Shown here piece after piece: positions 1-12,189 of a DNA stretch of 64,000 nucleotides (the stretch's first letter is position 1; every line of letters begins with the position of its first letter). The DNA comes from Gymnothorax reevesii (taxonomy: Eukaryota > Chordata > Actinopteri > Anguilliformes > Muraenidae): assembly GCA_029721435.1 (NCBI GenBank), contig CM056576.1, positions 117,479,166 to 117,543,165 of the forward strand. The letters are read 5' to 3'. The position numbers and the translations under genes are program-made. The notes beneath the pieces were generated by a model, which saw only the letters and a program-made list of their open reading frames with translations, was not told the origin of the DNA and searched no databases.

Positions 1-662
1 GTTGAAGCTATTTAATGAATGAAAGGACAGGGGGAATACATCTCACTTGAAAACGTTTTATTTTCAGTAATACGAAACATGAATGCTCAGTGCAGCAAAT
101 AAATGCTTTTGCACTTGATATTGTTCATTGAAATATCACATCGGCTTGTACTACCGCAAAAAGTGAAAAATCTTTCAAATGCCTCTCAGGTTTATTTGAA
201 AATAAGTTGAGCAATATTGTTCAATGCGTTCGGACGGCTATTTTCTGATGTCATTTTTTATGAGGCGCAATGCCCAATTACGATCAACCTCTATCAAGTT
301 CTTAAAAAAAGCCTTATGACACACCCAGCTGTCAAATTTTGTTGTGTAGCTCCACATTGAACAAGTCAGACAATTATATTGACACAGACGATTACTGCGC
401 ATTTATGCAAGAGAACAACTGCATTTTGTAACAAAATTGATCTCATGCAGCCAAAAATGTACATGCATATCTGTTGTTGGTGTCACCTCGTCCAATGGCA
501 TTCTGTGTTAGGATACTCACTTTGGCCACTCTAAAAGATATTTAGCGCATCTGTCTTGTTATTATTTTTTTTTCTTTCTCTCAGAAACAGGACAAAAAAG
601 TAAGTGCTTACATTTAAATTAATGAATAGCATCTGTCATTTGTCTGCAATAGATCCGGATCA

Positions 663-714
<52 letters not shown>

Positions 715-3700
715 CCAGCTCATTCACAGATAATTCCACTGAAACCACAGAAACATTCTTGTAACATTATACACTTGGCTTATGGTTAGAGCACAGCATT
801 TAGTTTGTGCAACTGGCAAAAACCTGAATGCAAACTATGAGAAAGAAAACTTTTTTTTATTGCAAAACGTCCTTTCAAATTTTTTTGGCTCCTTGGGCAC
901 TTGCTTTCACAGATGGTGCAGGTATAAGAATCGTTAGTTCTTCACCGAAGGATTGCTGTACACGAACATTACTTTCTGTTTGCCTAGTTTTTCAATTCAT
1001 ACAAGTGCCTGTCTTTCAAACGAAAGTTCTTAGAAGTTACTTGCAACAAAACATCGAGTCTTCGACTGCCAAACAACGATAAGCATCAAAAATGAGATCT
1101 TGCCATGCGATTCCGGAATTTTCCGGAATAATTTAAATACTGAAGTGGTATCAGCCCATGTGCCCTGAAACGTCAGTGACGTCTTGGTGCGGCGTCTTTA
1201 CTCTTCTTCTAATGATCGCCGGAGTGAGACTCGGTTGTCAGCCTGCTGTTTCCAACTGCTCACGCTACCAGAAACAATGACTGAAATACACGTGCAAATC
1301 TCAGACAACGTTTCCAGCCGAGTGGGCAGCTGCAATGTATGAAATGCTACAAGTAGACATAGGTTATTCAGATAATGGCATGTGTAAATAAATTATTCAG
1401 ATGCGAGGGCTGTAATTATCACATGGCCCTCGTCATTCCATGCAGTCAGATACTTTCTTCGTAACGTCGTTGCTACAGTACATGTACGAACACTCCGTGC
1501 AAGGCGTGTCAGCATACTATTCAATAAGCTACTGCGTTCAGGAATGTGTGGTTGTGACAGCTGCTATACCACCCTTTTCGATAGTGGGAAGAGAGGTTGC
1601 CGAAGTACACCAGTGGATTAAAACCAGTTAGGCCAGTGGGAATCCTTGGCGTGGGTCCAACGTGCTAAAGTGGAAATGAATAAAGAGTTAAAATCAAACA
1701 AATTGCCTTAGAATAACAAAATAAATGGTTGCAAAGTTACAGCTATTTGTGGGGTCTAATGAGACTTCATTTCAAATAATTTTGTGCTTTTTACAGCAAT
1801 GATTACGTTTGATCACGCAAGTGTAAAAGGGTAATTCATAGTTCGTAAAAACCGTAAACACTATATCATTATATCACAACAGAACTGTACTGTTATTGAA
1901 TGATGTTTGAAGCTGTGCAAGGATTGCACATGCACGATTCGCACTGTGGTACATGCCACTGACGAACCGCAAACGTATTTTTGCGGAATGTACGCATTTT
2001 CCGAATATATCGATTCCAGTGTACTACATATTACACATTTTGAAAGTTACGACACAGACACATAAAAAACAGATGAGTTGGTCTTATAATCTGGCTGCTT
2101 TGTACTTACCTGGAATGGGACAGGTTGACAATGTGCACGCGCGCAGATCCTTTACGTTGACAGTCCCCGTCTGGAGTCATAAGTTAAAAGAGAGGAAAAA
2201 AATAGGAGCGAGGGAAAGCTACACTCCCGTCAGTAAAACCTGCTGCATATTCCCTAATTAGCACTTAAAGTCTATCACTGAGAAAAGTCTAGACAGCATT
2301 AGATATGGAAGCTATCCTCGCAGGCAAACGAAGTCTTGTCCTCTCCGCTGCTCAGGATCCAAACTCTAGTTTTAATTCACCGGATTTACATGTTTCTTCT
2401 TCGACTGATAAGCCTGGGGCACTGTCAAGAAAAACCGGTAGAGGAGGTTGAAGAAAACATCCAATGCAATGCTAAGCTTTTAACCCTCAGCAACGCTTCT
2501 ACGTAAAGCATTTACCTTAAGAAACTTCGGAGTCCCCCGTGAATAGCCTATCATTCGATTTTTATTAGAAATAATTTCAGTAATTGTCGGCTTCCGTTGG
2601 TTGCTCAGCTGTGTCGTGGAATGTTTGTTTAATATAATGGGCCCAGTTTTGTAATAGGCATACAACTTACTTGTGCTAAGGACAAATAACAAAAACACAC
2701 GCGCTAGCCTGTATTAATTACTCTGAATTTCTAATTATGAGTCGTGATGATAAGTACTCTGCTGTCCATTTATTTTGTGAGCAGGTAGGGAAAATAGAGA
2801 AGAGGTATGGAGACAATACCTGAGTGGGGCCTTGAGGCTGTAGTTTTGGGGTCTGAACACCAGTGCAGGTAGTGCCATATGCACATTGGTGATGTTCTCT
2901 ATTTGTGACATCACATTTTTGATGTTTAATAAAATATATAGATTTTTAAGGTGGCAAAATATAAATTGTGATGTTAAATTGTTAAACAAACTGGAGGTAT
3001 GTGAAGACCAATAAGGAGGCAAGTGCTATCTCACTCCTCCATATAGCTCAATATTTCTAATTCAATGCTCTTCAGATTTCACAAAGAAACTTGTTTTAAA
3101 ATCTAGCGATTTCCATGAATGCAAACAAAGTTCATTTCCATGTAATACAATGCACTGTGAAAATGAGTTATACTTTCCCACAAAAATAACATGAGGTAAT
3201 GTAGCCTCCCCTAAAAAAAAAAGTGTTTTATTCGATGCACTAATTTTTTAAAGATACTTGAAGCTGAATTGAATGGAGCAGGATGTTGCTTGTAAATGAA
3301 CAGACTGTGTGGATTCGGTTTGGGAAGAGCCTCTTGTGCCACCTGCCTTGAAGATTGTCGCAGAAACAGGTTGGGCCTGAATGAAGCAAACTAGGTGAGC
3401 ATGAGAGAGTGCAGTTCGGTGATAGATTTACTGTTTTCTTCAGCATATGTGGCAAAAAATCAATAATGAAACGGAGAAACAGTGGATATCCAATCACTTT
3501 ATTTTAATTCCAGTATCAAGATTTAAGGTTAGAATTTAAGTTCATGTAAATGTTATCATGATGAAATTTGCAATTGCTTTATCTCGGCAGAATAACTAGC
3601 TCAGTACAGAGCTAACTTGTAAGTATCTGAACCAAAACAAACCGTATTATAGTTTCACTCTGTCTTGAATGGAGGGGCAGGGCATGCACTGACCACAAGT

Positions 3701-4906
3701 GGCATAACTTGGATTGGGTAAAATACAGAACAGAAGATTGCTCTGTGATACAGTGGAGCAAGGACTTAGCATTAGAAAGGAGAGGATTCCCATCCCCCAG
3801 TGCTGAATTGCGCAGGCTGTTTGGCCCTGGGCACAGTTCGCCACAGGAATGACAGCAGACTGGTTTCAGTTTGGCACTCTAGGCTATCGGTGCAAACTCA
3901 AGGGAGGCAAACCCATGTAAAAACTAAGCACCATCTATTCACGAGGCCCAATCTTTATAGACTTTGCATTTTTATGGAGTACATTACCAGTCATGCTACC
4001 AAGAAATACATTTTTGGTGCTTTGATGCAGAAAAAAAAATGTATCAACACAATATTTTCATACCTGAACATAATTCAATAATGGATAGTTTGACGGAGAA
4101 ACATGAATATCTTGTGAATATGTAAATTTTTACATTTGGATAAACTTTTATGCAGATAACAGAAATTCATAAAGTATAATAATGACAACTTGGATTATTA
4201 TATACTGTAGATCTTCCAAGACGGAGATGTCAACCTCCAGTCCTGGAGGGCTGCAGTGTTTGCAGATTTTGATTTGCTTCGGCAATAGTAATTTGTTAAT
4301 TTCACCCATTGGTTAAAGAGCCTCAATTTGGTCCATTTGCTAAATAAATAAATGAAGTACATGCACTGAGAACCCTGAATTACAGGCTGCACCTGATATC
4401 GGGCAGAACCTCTCATTGGGATCACGTCGGAAAAAAAAAAATCCAAAAATCCCTGTTTTAATATTGGCAAATTTTCAAGAATTCTTTGTCAAAACTGATC
4501 CGATTAAGTAGTAATTTCACAGACAAATGTAGATTGGTAAACTCTAATACCTGACCAAGTATTACGCGCATCTGCTGTTGATTGTGGATTTGGAACCACC
4601 TACAGTTATAATGGCAATCATTATTTACAACAAAGCCGTTTCCTGCACTGCCATCAATCCATTTGACCCTGGTATGAAGAAAGATAAAGATAGTGAAGAA
4701 TAATTTGTGAACAAATGTTAAGATTTTGCCAAGTTTTCACTCTCCGAATGAGATGACTGTCTGTCGTCTGTCAGCAGTGTAGCTTGAAAACGGTTTTGTT
4801 AGATTACAAAACATTTTTAAGAAAGGTGTGCAACAGTCCAAAGATCACCTGGTTAAATTTAGGATCTACCTGGGTAAAGGTCAAGGTCACCGAAAAATCA
4901 GGCGGG
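1..4906. other. non-coding stretch, no gene recognised
   Basis: Only short chance open frames. The one repeat that stands out is an A-run plus (AT)n at 665-714. A GTGACGTC (CRE-like) sequence occurs near 1170 in a less AT-rich patch at 1130-1330. On the minus strand a good splice-donor sequence lies at about 2107-2115; this is discussed as a finding. Near 4200-4290 there is a short match to the fish motif that begins TCCTGGAGGGC. Confidence 0.6.
665..714. repeat. A-run and (AT)n microsatellite
   Basis: An adenine run followed by alternating AT with one GT interruption. Confidence 0.9.
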
Positions 4907-5129
4907 GTACAGTGCTGTAAAAAAGTGCGTTCCCCCTTGCCAGTTTCTTGTATTTTTGCATATTTGTCACATTTAAATGCTTAAGGTCATCAAAAAATTT
5001 CAGTATTAAACAAAGATGACCCAAGTACGCACAAAATTCAGTTTTTAAATGACAATATTATTTATTGCGGGTAAAGAAAGCTGTACAAACCTACTTGAAA
5101 ATCTTATTGCCCCCTTAGTTACTCAATCA

Positions 5130-5472
5130 ACCCATCCATCGATCCAGAACCTATGCTGCTTCTTCCAGGAGATTTTGAGCCTATTCCAGCCGACTATAGG
5201 CAGAAGGCAGGGACACACCCCAGACAGCTCACCACTCCATTGCAGGGCGCACATAACATTCACACACACCCTCACACCTATGGGCTATTAAGAGCCTCCA
5301 ATTAGCCCAAGCATGTCTTTGGACTATGGGAGCAAACCAGAGTACATGGAAGAAGTCCACGCAAATACAATGAGAACATGCCAACTCCACACGGAAAGGC
5401 CCAGTGCCGGATTCAAACTCACAACCTTCTCGCTGTGAGGCAGCAGCACTGCCCATTGCTACACCATGCCAC
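5130..5472 (-). mobile_element. tRNA-derived SINE inserted in the Tc1 relic
   Basis: Read on the minus strand it starts with GTGGCATGGTGTAGCAATGG, an RNA polymerase III A-box-like head. A B-box-like GAGTTTGAATCC follows about 40 nt later. The central region (CCATGTACTCTGGTTTGCTC) resembles the common fish SINE/LINE tail found with many tRNA heads. The + strand left end has CCATCC repeats, consistent with a short repeated tail. It cleanly separates two pieces of the Tc1 leader. It is not a functional tRNA: no cloverleaf or anticodon arm is evident. Confidence 0.72.
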
Positions 5473-5589
5473 TATAACTGAGTTCAATTTCACTTGACTG
5501 ACGTCGGCATCATTTATGTCAGCCCTGTTGAATCCAAACATCACTTTAATAGAGCCCGCCTTGCAATGTGAAGTAGGCAGACAACAGCA

Positions 5590-6440
5590 CTTGGTGCAGC
5601 AATCCAAAGAAATTCAAAAAAACAGAAAAAATTCAGTGAGATCTATCGGTCTGGAAAGCATTAAAAAGCCATTTCGAAGCCTCAGTGACTCAAGTGAATC
5701 ATGGTGAGAGCCATAGTTTACCAACAGAGAAAACTTAGGACAGCAGTGAACTTTCCCAGGAGTGGCCGGCCAACCAAAGTCTTCCAGGAGTGCATTGATG
5801 ACTCATCAAGGTGGTTACAAAACAACATGGACTAACATCAAAAGAACTCCAGGTCTCACTTGCCTCAGTTATGGTCAGTGTTCAAGATTCCACAGTGAGA
5901 AAGAGACTGGGCAAAGGTAGCATTGAAGAGTTGGAAGGTGAGAACCACTGCTGAACAAAACGAACATAAAGGCTTTTCATACATTTATGAAAAAAATCTT
6001 GAGGGCCTCCAAGACTTTTGAGATAATAATCTGCGGACTGATGAGTCAAAAGTCTATTTTTTTGGAAGACATTGGTCCCATTACATCTGGTATAAAGCTA
6101 ACATAGCATCCCACAATAAGAACATCATATCAACACTCAAACCTGGTCGTGGTATTGTGATATCTGGGGCTGCTTTGCTGCTTCAGGATGTGGATGACGG
6201 GCTATATTTGATGGAACCATGAATTGTGATCTCTACCTGGAAATCCTGAAGGAGAATGTCTGGCCATCAGTTCATGACCTAGAGCTCAGGCACAGTTGGC
6301 TTATGCAGCACGACAATAATCTAAAGCACACAAGCAAGTCTACCTTTAAAATGGCTCAAAATGAATAAAATCAGGGTTTTGAAGAGACCTCGTCTGAATC
6401 CGATAGAGATGCTACGGCACAACCTCCAAAAACCCCCTGA
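5590..6440 (+). pseudogene. Tc1-like transposase remnant
   Basis: DNA reads as a fish Tc1 transposase broken by many stops and frameshifts. Recognisable in order are the N-terminal helix-turn-helix region (SKEIQ, then AGVAGQP-type residues around 5755-5780), the first DDE block (CTGATGAGTCAAAAG, giving TDESK, near 6039), the QHDNN-like second aspartate block near 6305, and the PNPIEML-like glutamate block near 6395. It cannot encode an active enzyme. Confidence 0.75.
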
Positions 6441-6449
6441 AGATGTCTG

Positions 6450-6895
6450 AATCTTGGCACTAAGATTCTAGCAGCAGATCCAAGAAGTGCTGTAACTCGC
6501 AAGGTTCCAGTACATCCTACAGATGCTCAACCGACTGGAGATCTGAGTAATTTGGAGGCCAGGGCAATATCTAGAGCTGTTCATAGTGTTCCTCAAAACT
6601 TTCCCAACCAATTTGTGCAGTATGGCAGGGCGCTTGATCCTGTAGAAAGAGGCCACAGCCATTGGAGAATACCATTGCATTGAGGAGGTGTGTCTGGTCC
6701 ACACTGATGCTTAGGGAGGGAGCTGGTGTCAAACTGACAACCACATAAATGCCCAGACCCAGGGTTTCCCAGTAGAACATTGCCCAGAGCATTACATTCC
6801 CTCCCCCAGATTGATTTCTTCCAACAGTGAATTCTGATGCTAACTATCCTCTAGTTAAATACCACACGCTTACCCAGTCGTCCGCATGATGTAAA
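6450..6895 (-). pseudogene. second Tc1-like transposase remnant, catalytic half
   Basis: Minus-strand frames read MLWAMFYWETLG, then AMVFSNGCGLFLQDQAPCH (the second catalytic aspartate block of a Tc1 transposase), then a broken LQITQISSRLSI that corresponds to the SPDLNPIE block. The family differs from the plus-strand Tc1 beside it. The N-terminal half and both termini are absent. It is joined tail-to-tail to the neighbouring relic at about 6450. Confidence 0.72.
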
Positions 6896-7408
6896 ATTAA
6901 CTTATCAAATAAAGCAACCTGTTTCATTGTTCCATAGGCTACACACTGTTATAAACTTGCACCTTTTTTCCAGTTATTTGAACTGCCATCTTTTTTTGCC
7001 AGTTATTTTAACTGTAATTTTACAATAATTTTCTGCGAGAGGTTCTGTATATGTTCACTGTAAACCACAGTTAAATGTGCACAGGACTCAACTTTCAGCT
7101 TACAGTTAAAATAACACGGAGACAACGCGTTAATTTAACTGTTAAATTCAGTCAATTTATAACAGTGCATCTGACGGTTGCACGATTGTTGACACTTTTG
7201 AGAGTACCTACGGTTGGCGTGGGCACTCTCACCAGTCTGCAACTATGCACCCACATACACAACTGGGTGTGTTGAGGCACATTCCTCTCATAACCATCAT
7301 AAACATTTTCTGCCACTTGTGCCACCACAGCCCTTCTCTTGGTTCAGGCCGCACAAGATAGCATTTGCAGCCTTTGCTCATCAGTGAGCTTCGGGCACCC
7401 AATGCCTT
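6896..7408. other. intergenic, nothing recognised
   Basis: AT-rich sequence with repeated AGTTA/TTTAACTGT words around 6970-7160. No gene or element assigned. Confidence 0.5.
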
Positions 7409-7765
7409 CCCAGTGGGCACTCGACGTCATTTCAACGTTGAAATTAAGTTGATATTTGGTCATGAGGTTGCACGACATTGATGGAACGTTGAACTAAGGT
7501 TACACTATTTAACCTCTGACGTTGTCAAAACTCTAACGTTGAATCAACGTTGATTAAACATTGGCCCCTTCAGCGTTATTTATTGGTTGAGAATACAACA
7601 TTGTGTCGACACTGAGTAATTGTTCTACGTTTGGGAGCCAGCATTGATGCAACGTCAGAGTGTCAGCGTCCACTCAACTTTCAAATCCAACCCTATTTCA
7701 ACGTTGTTCCAACGTTGGACGTGACGTCATTTCAGCGTTGCTTCAAAATTTTTCTGCCCACTGGG
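7409..7765. mobile_element. MITE with CCCAGTGGGCA termini
   Basis: 357 bp bounded by CCCAGTGGGCA and its inverted copy TGCCCACTGGG. The interior is full of AACGTTGA/TCAACGTT words, so it is internally repetitive. There is no coding capacity. It is a non-autonomous DNA transposon; I do not assign the superfamily. Confidence 0.75.
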
Positions 7766-10010
7766 CTGTAGCCAGTTCACAATTTGTCCCTCCTCGCACC
7801 CATCAGTAGGTACTCACCACTGATGATCAGACACATTATATAATGCTCATCCTTACGGAGATGCTTTAACCCAGTCATTCAGACGAAACAATTTTTCCCC
7901 TGACAATGCCGGTCAGGTTTTTATTTCTGCCAATTTTCCTACATCCTGTACAAATACTATGAGAACCAACTGTTCACTTACCTTTCTCCCAGATCATGTC
8001 TGTTCTAATTGCCGGTTCTCAACTGTTTTCTCAGACCTTGTGATGAGCTGTTGTCATGAGGAGATGTTACTCCCTTTATCTGTGAGTGGTCTAGTCAAAA
8101 TTTTGTGCTCAATTGGTGTACATTTCTATTTTACATATTTCCCCCCCAAAAAAAGAATAAATAAAAGTAAATCTTTTACTGCACTGCTTGTTCATTTACA
8201 TTTGCTGCCTGTTATAAAACTGAAATGGCTAGGTACCTACTAACTGGTTTATTGGTCCCTGGAGAAGTGGGTTTACAGGTAGATGTCAAATCACGAAGGC
8301 GGAACTGGGTATACTCTCAAGTGAATTTCAAAGGCTTTTTGGCTGATAGGTGGGTCTTATGTAAAGTGATAAAAAAGAGAGGTGAATAGAGTCCGTATAC
8401 ACCCGTGTTTACCCTCCACTACACCACGGCCTGCCACTGTCAATAAAAGCGTAGGTGTGCAGTTTTGAACCAAAAACCAGCAACAAAGTTGGAATTCATG
8501 GACAGCCGGCCATGCTAGCAGTTCATTTCAAAACTGTTCTGCAGTCCACACAAAGTTTATCATCATCCAAAACAATATTCAGGGAAAACAGAACTGCATG
8601 TCTGAAATAACAAATACTTTGTTTCTATTGACCTCTAGTGGCGGAGTATTGTTACTGTGCCAAATTTTGCAGAGAGCAGGAAGTTATATAGGAAGACCTA
8701 TAGCTAAGTAATGCCAGTTTTGGTTCAAAATTGTAGTTTTGAGGTAAGAACATGAAGTGATCCTTCAAATAGTCTACTTTCAGGACATATATTCTCTTTC
8801 TGCTTCATTGGTCTCAAACTTGCTGTAAAATTGCTTAACTATAAGTCCCCTTAAACTAACTTGGCAGTTTGGTGCCACTTACAAATAAAGCTGTATGTAC
8901 AACAGGATATCAAGACACAACTGTATTTGTCCCAACAGAAGATAAGTGTGCTGTATTACATTACAGTGGTTTAGCAAAGGGTTATATCCATGTTTCTCAG
9001 TGGTTTTCAGCTCAGACGATCCACTAAGAGCCACTTTTGAATAACAGCCATGCCATTGGCTGTGGCCGGAGATCAGCACTGGCGAGGCAATGCCAACGAG
9101 ACATGACAAGGTCGATGTGAAAACCAAGAAAAAAATAATCAATACATACAGTATATAATTGCTTGTGTGTCCTTAAATTGTCAATGTGTTCAGTCCAGCA
9201 AAGTGAGTGGTGTCCCTCGTTATTTCTCCGAGCATGCAGCTATGTTTGGTTCACCCTGTCTGGTAATAACCCCCTCAGTGTGTGACATTCTGTTGATGTT
9301 GCACAACACAACTCTAACAACGTATTATGGGCTTAGTATATACCAGAAATAATAGCTTTCAGAAGTTGCATGTGCAGCAAGTATCCCATGAGCTACAACA
9401 ATGAGTAGAGGATTCATGAAGCTGAGAGTTAGGCTGATAGGTCCAGAGTCAGAGACCACTAGCCGGCGGCACAAATTAGTGGTTAACAGAGATGAGGAGC
9501 ATGGTTAGTTGTGGAGGACAAAATTTATAGGCTATCTACAGTCACAAGAGCTGAAGGACACTATCCTGAATGAGCAGACCAATGAGGAGGAAGAAGAAAG
9601 CGATGAGGCACGGAATGTGGAGGCATGTACAGAGCTAAATCCTAGCTCCCACTCTCACAAGTTTTCTGCCAATTCGTGCTGATATACCAAGACCTATAAA
9701 TCATAATGAGTTATGGTCCATCCACCTGTCAAGCGCAAAATTCTGTCCCGACCATGGACATAGGAATGTTTAAGCACCGATGTCTCAAATCACTTTGGCC
9801 TCTATCTTGCACCCAGCGCAGTGGGTCACAAAACGTAGCACAAGTATCTTTGCTACTTTGTGACCGACGAAAATGCCAATTTCCCGTCCAGCGTCCTGGC
9901 TGGAAAAATAGCCAATTCATTAGCGTCAAATTGAGTGCCCATGAGCATGTTGGTCTCAAAATGAGGTGCGGTCAAGCGCATTACTATCTTGAGACCGCTG
10001 AAACAGATTA
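7766..10010. other. non-coding stretch, nothing assigned
   Basis: No frame here resembles a protein family. A weak inverted match (GTTTTGAACCAAAA type) occurs at 8459 and 8738. The 132-codon frame at 9706-10104 runs into a MITE and is not considered a gene. Confidence 0.5.
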
Positions 10011-10018
10011 TGCTGTTG

Positions 10019-10458
10019 CAGGGGTCACAGACTCTATTCCTGGAGAGCTACCATCCTGTAGCATTTATGCTCTACCTCCTATTCTGCAAAACTCATTCAG
10101 CTAATTAGCTACTCAATTGCCTAGCTTAGTGGGTGCGTTCGAGCGCATCTGTAAGTCAGCCGGCTGCGCGAGATTCCCAAAAAATTACTCGAGAATCTTG
10201 ACGAAGTTGCGCGATAAGCCCTCCAAACTGCAGGGCTTGGCTGCAGCTATCGCGGGGTTTGGAAGGCTTATCGTGCAACTTCGGCAAGATACTCGAGTAA
10301 TTTACGGGAATCTCGCGCAGCCAGCTTACTTGCAGGCACGCTCGAACGCACAGTGATATGGTTAAGTAGCTAATTGGTTGAATCAGGCATGCTGAATAGG
10401 AGGTAGAGCAGAAACCTACAGGATGGTAGCCCTCCAGGAACGGAGGTGGTGACCCCTG
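10019..10458. mobile_element. hAT-type MITE with 8-bp target duplication
   Basis: Starts CAGGGGTCACAGACTC and ends GGTGACCCCTG. Subterminal arms (GCTCTACCTCCTATTC and its inverse GAATAGGAGGTAGAGC) pair with each other. It is flanked by TGCTGTTG (10011-10018) and TGCTATTG (10459-10466), an 8-bp duplication typical of hAT elements with one mismatch. A palindromic element at 10134-10351 splits it. A truncated relative is at 17437. Confidence 0.85.
10134..10351. mobile_element. palindromic insertion inside the hAT MITE
   Basis: 218 bp that is nearly all inverted repeat. It begins GTGCGTTCGAGCG and ends CGCTCGAACGCAC, with arms of about 95 bp pairing around CTGCAGGGCTTGGCTGCAG. AGTG occurs on both sides (10128-10131 and 10352-10355) as a possible target duplication. 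It is more GC-rich than its host element. Family not assigned. Confidence 0.82.
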
Positions 10459-10797
10459 TGCTATTGACTGACGAAAACCTGGTTTCAAGTCAACGTTCAG
10501 TTTTTGACTGCATATTTTAGGGTGGATAGTCAGCAAGTGCACGAGGCACGTACGCTCTGCGTGTTACATACTACCCATGCGAGGATAAGCAGTAGCTCCC
10601 ACACATGCAACCAAATAAAAATTAAGAGATTACGATGTGAACGATTGAGACAAGATATTTAAAAATGCACGTCAGAATGGTTAGTGCGATGTCCGCACAT
10701 CAGAGCATCCTGTGATACAGGCTATTTAATTAATTTGTGAGTGAACCCGTTCTATCAGGTAATTGGCGATTCATCGTGTGAGGTTATGCATCTAGGT

Positions 10798-11104
10798 CAG
10801 GGGTGGGAAATCACGGTCCTGGAGGGCCGGTGTGTATGCAGGTTTTTATTCCTATCAATTACCCTGACTAATTGAGTTAATTGATTGCATGCGCAAATAT
10901 AGATTTTCGAAATGATACGATCAAAGGAAAATGTTTTATGAAGGGAGACAAGACTAGTCTTTGTAGTTTCATGATAATTTAAAAAAATGCACATGAAACG
11001 TCAGATTTCATAAATGGTTTGGCTAATTGAGACAATCAACTAATCAAAGGCCAGACGTTGGTGTGAAAACCAGGGACAGATACGGCCCTCGCTGTCCACC
11101 TCTG
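10798..11104. mobile_element. hAT-type MITE with perfect 8-bp target duplication
   Basis: 307 bp starting CAGGGGTGGGAAATCACGG and ending GCTGTCCACCTCTG, flanked by ATCTAGGT at 10790-10797 and again at 11105-11112. The terminal sequence (CCTGGAGGGCCGG) is widespread in fish genomes. No coding capacity. Confidence 0.88.
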
Positions 11105-11304
11105 ATCTAGGTGTTAACAAATTCTTCTGGATAAAGCCATAACTTCTTTATATTGGCAACTCTGTCATTCCAGCTGTTCTGCAGAAGATCCCTCCCGGAG
11201 GGGTGACTGTTCGGGGACAATGGTTAGCCTATGTATTCATTAGATGACACATTGTCTAAAACAGAGCATGGATTTTCCTTCCATCACACAAAACACAAAC
11301 TCCG

Positions 11305-11626
11305 GTCTACCAAAGAAAACAGCCGAGCTGTAAGAAAAGTTTTCCAGATGTCTGCCTTATTCAAATAATCAGCAACACAAAATCGAAAACATGCCACATT
11401 CCCGCAAAACGTCGCACCACAACAATTTAAAGTCGATACATTTTCACCAGAACCAAACTCACACTAATTGCACAGCCTGTAACAGACCCAGAAACGAAGC
11501 AAGTACGCATGCGCATTCGTGAGTTTTGTGGGAATGTGGCATGTTTTTGATTTCATGTTGCTGGTTATTTGAAAAAGGTAGACATCTGACAAACTTTTGC
11601 TACAGCTATGCCGTTTTCTTTTGTAG
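11305..11626. repeat. foldback element with about 95-bp inverted arms
   Basis: The left arm 11312-11408 and right arm 11523-11622 are inverted copies (for example AACATGCCACATTCCC against GGGAATGTGGCATGTT). They are separated by about 115 bp. Probably a MITE; no target duplication could be fixed by eye. Confidence 0.72.
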
Positions 11627-11629
11627 GCC

Positions 11630-12180
11630 TGGAACTGTTAGAATGAATGTCTGAAGTGCTGAAAATGCTCTAAATAAGTTGTGCATCAGACGGCCCATTA
11701 TCCACAGTTATCTGAAAAATCTATTTTGAATCTTAGGCCCTGCAACCCATCTGTACTGATTCCACTATCAAATACAAAAACCCTCATTTCAGTTGAAATG
11801 TCTTATTTATTATATGACATATTATATATGTCTTATTATTATTTACAGTTTGGCTGAAAAATGAAATGGCCACAAAAAAACGACCATTTTAGTAGCAACA
11901 AAAGCAACAGAGACATTGTCACCGTCTATAATTAATCCGAATTTCCTCCATGTATCTGACTTGACCTTCAATCGTCAGCCAATCGTACGCAGGTTCTTTT
12001 CACTCACTGTCGGATATTATTCAAGTGCACGGGCACAGCAACCCATTTTTAGGGGGGTATGCAACAACAACAACAATAGCGCCTCCCCCAACACCTACAC
12101 CCAGTGTTCTCCACTTAATTTTTCAATGACCGTGCGGTAGGTGGCGTTGTTTTGCAAATGGGTGCTGCACGTTTCAATTT
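11630..12180. other. non-coding stretch
   Basis: AT-rich, with ATATG repeats near 11815-11835. No gene recognised. Confidence 0.5.
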
Positions 12181-12189
12181 TTTGAGGGG

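Larger units (their letters stand above)
4907..6450 (+). mobile_element. decayed Tc1-like transposon, 5' part and most of transposase
   Basis: Begins with a Tc1-type terminus, TACAGTGCTGTAAAAAAGTG, followed by CCCCCTTGCCAGTTTCTTG, which I recognise from fish Tc1 elements. A SINE at 5130-5472 interrupts the leader; Tc1 sequence resumes with ATAACTGAGTTCAATTTCAC. The transposase remnant follows to about 6440. The 3' terminus is lost where a second, oppositely oriented Tc1 relic begins. Confidence 0.8.

Noticed and set aside
5409..5472. A tRNA-like A box and B box
   Set aside because: Part of a SINE head with a long unrelated tail; no cloverleaf or anticodon stem.
8459..8738. Possible MITE with TTTTGAACCAAAA-type inverted ends
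   Set aside because: The inverted match is only about 15-20 bp with mismatches, and I found no target duplication.
9706..10104. 132-codon plus-strand frame
   Set aside because: Runs into a hAT MITE at 10019, has no known motif, and an opposing frame overlaps it.
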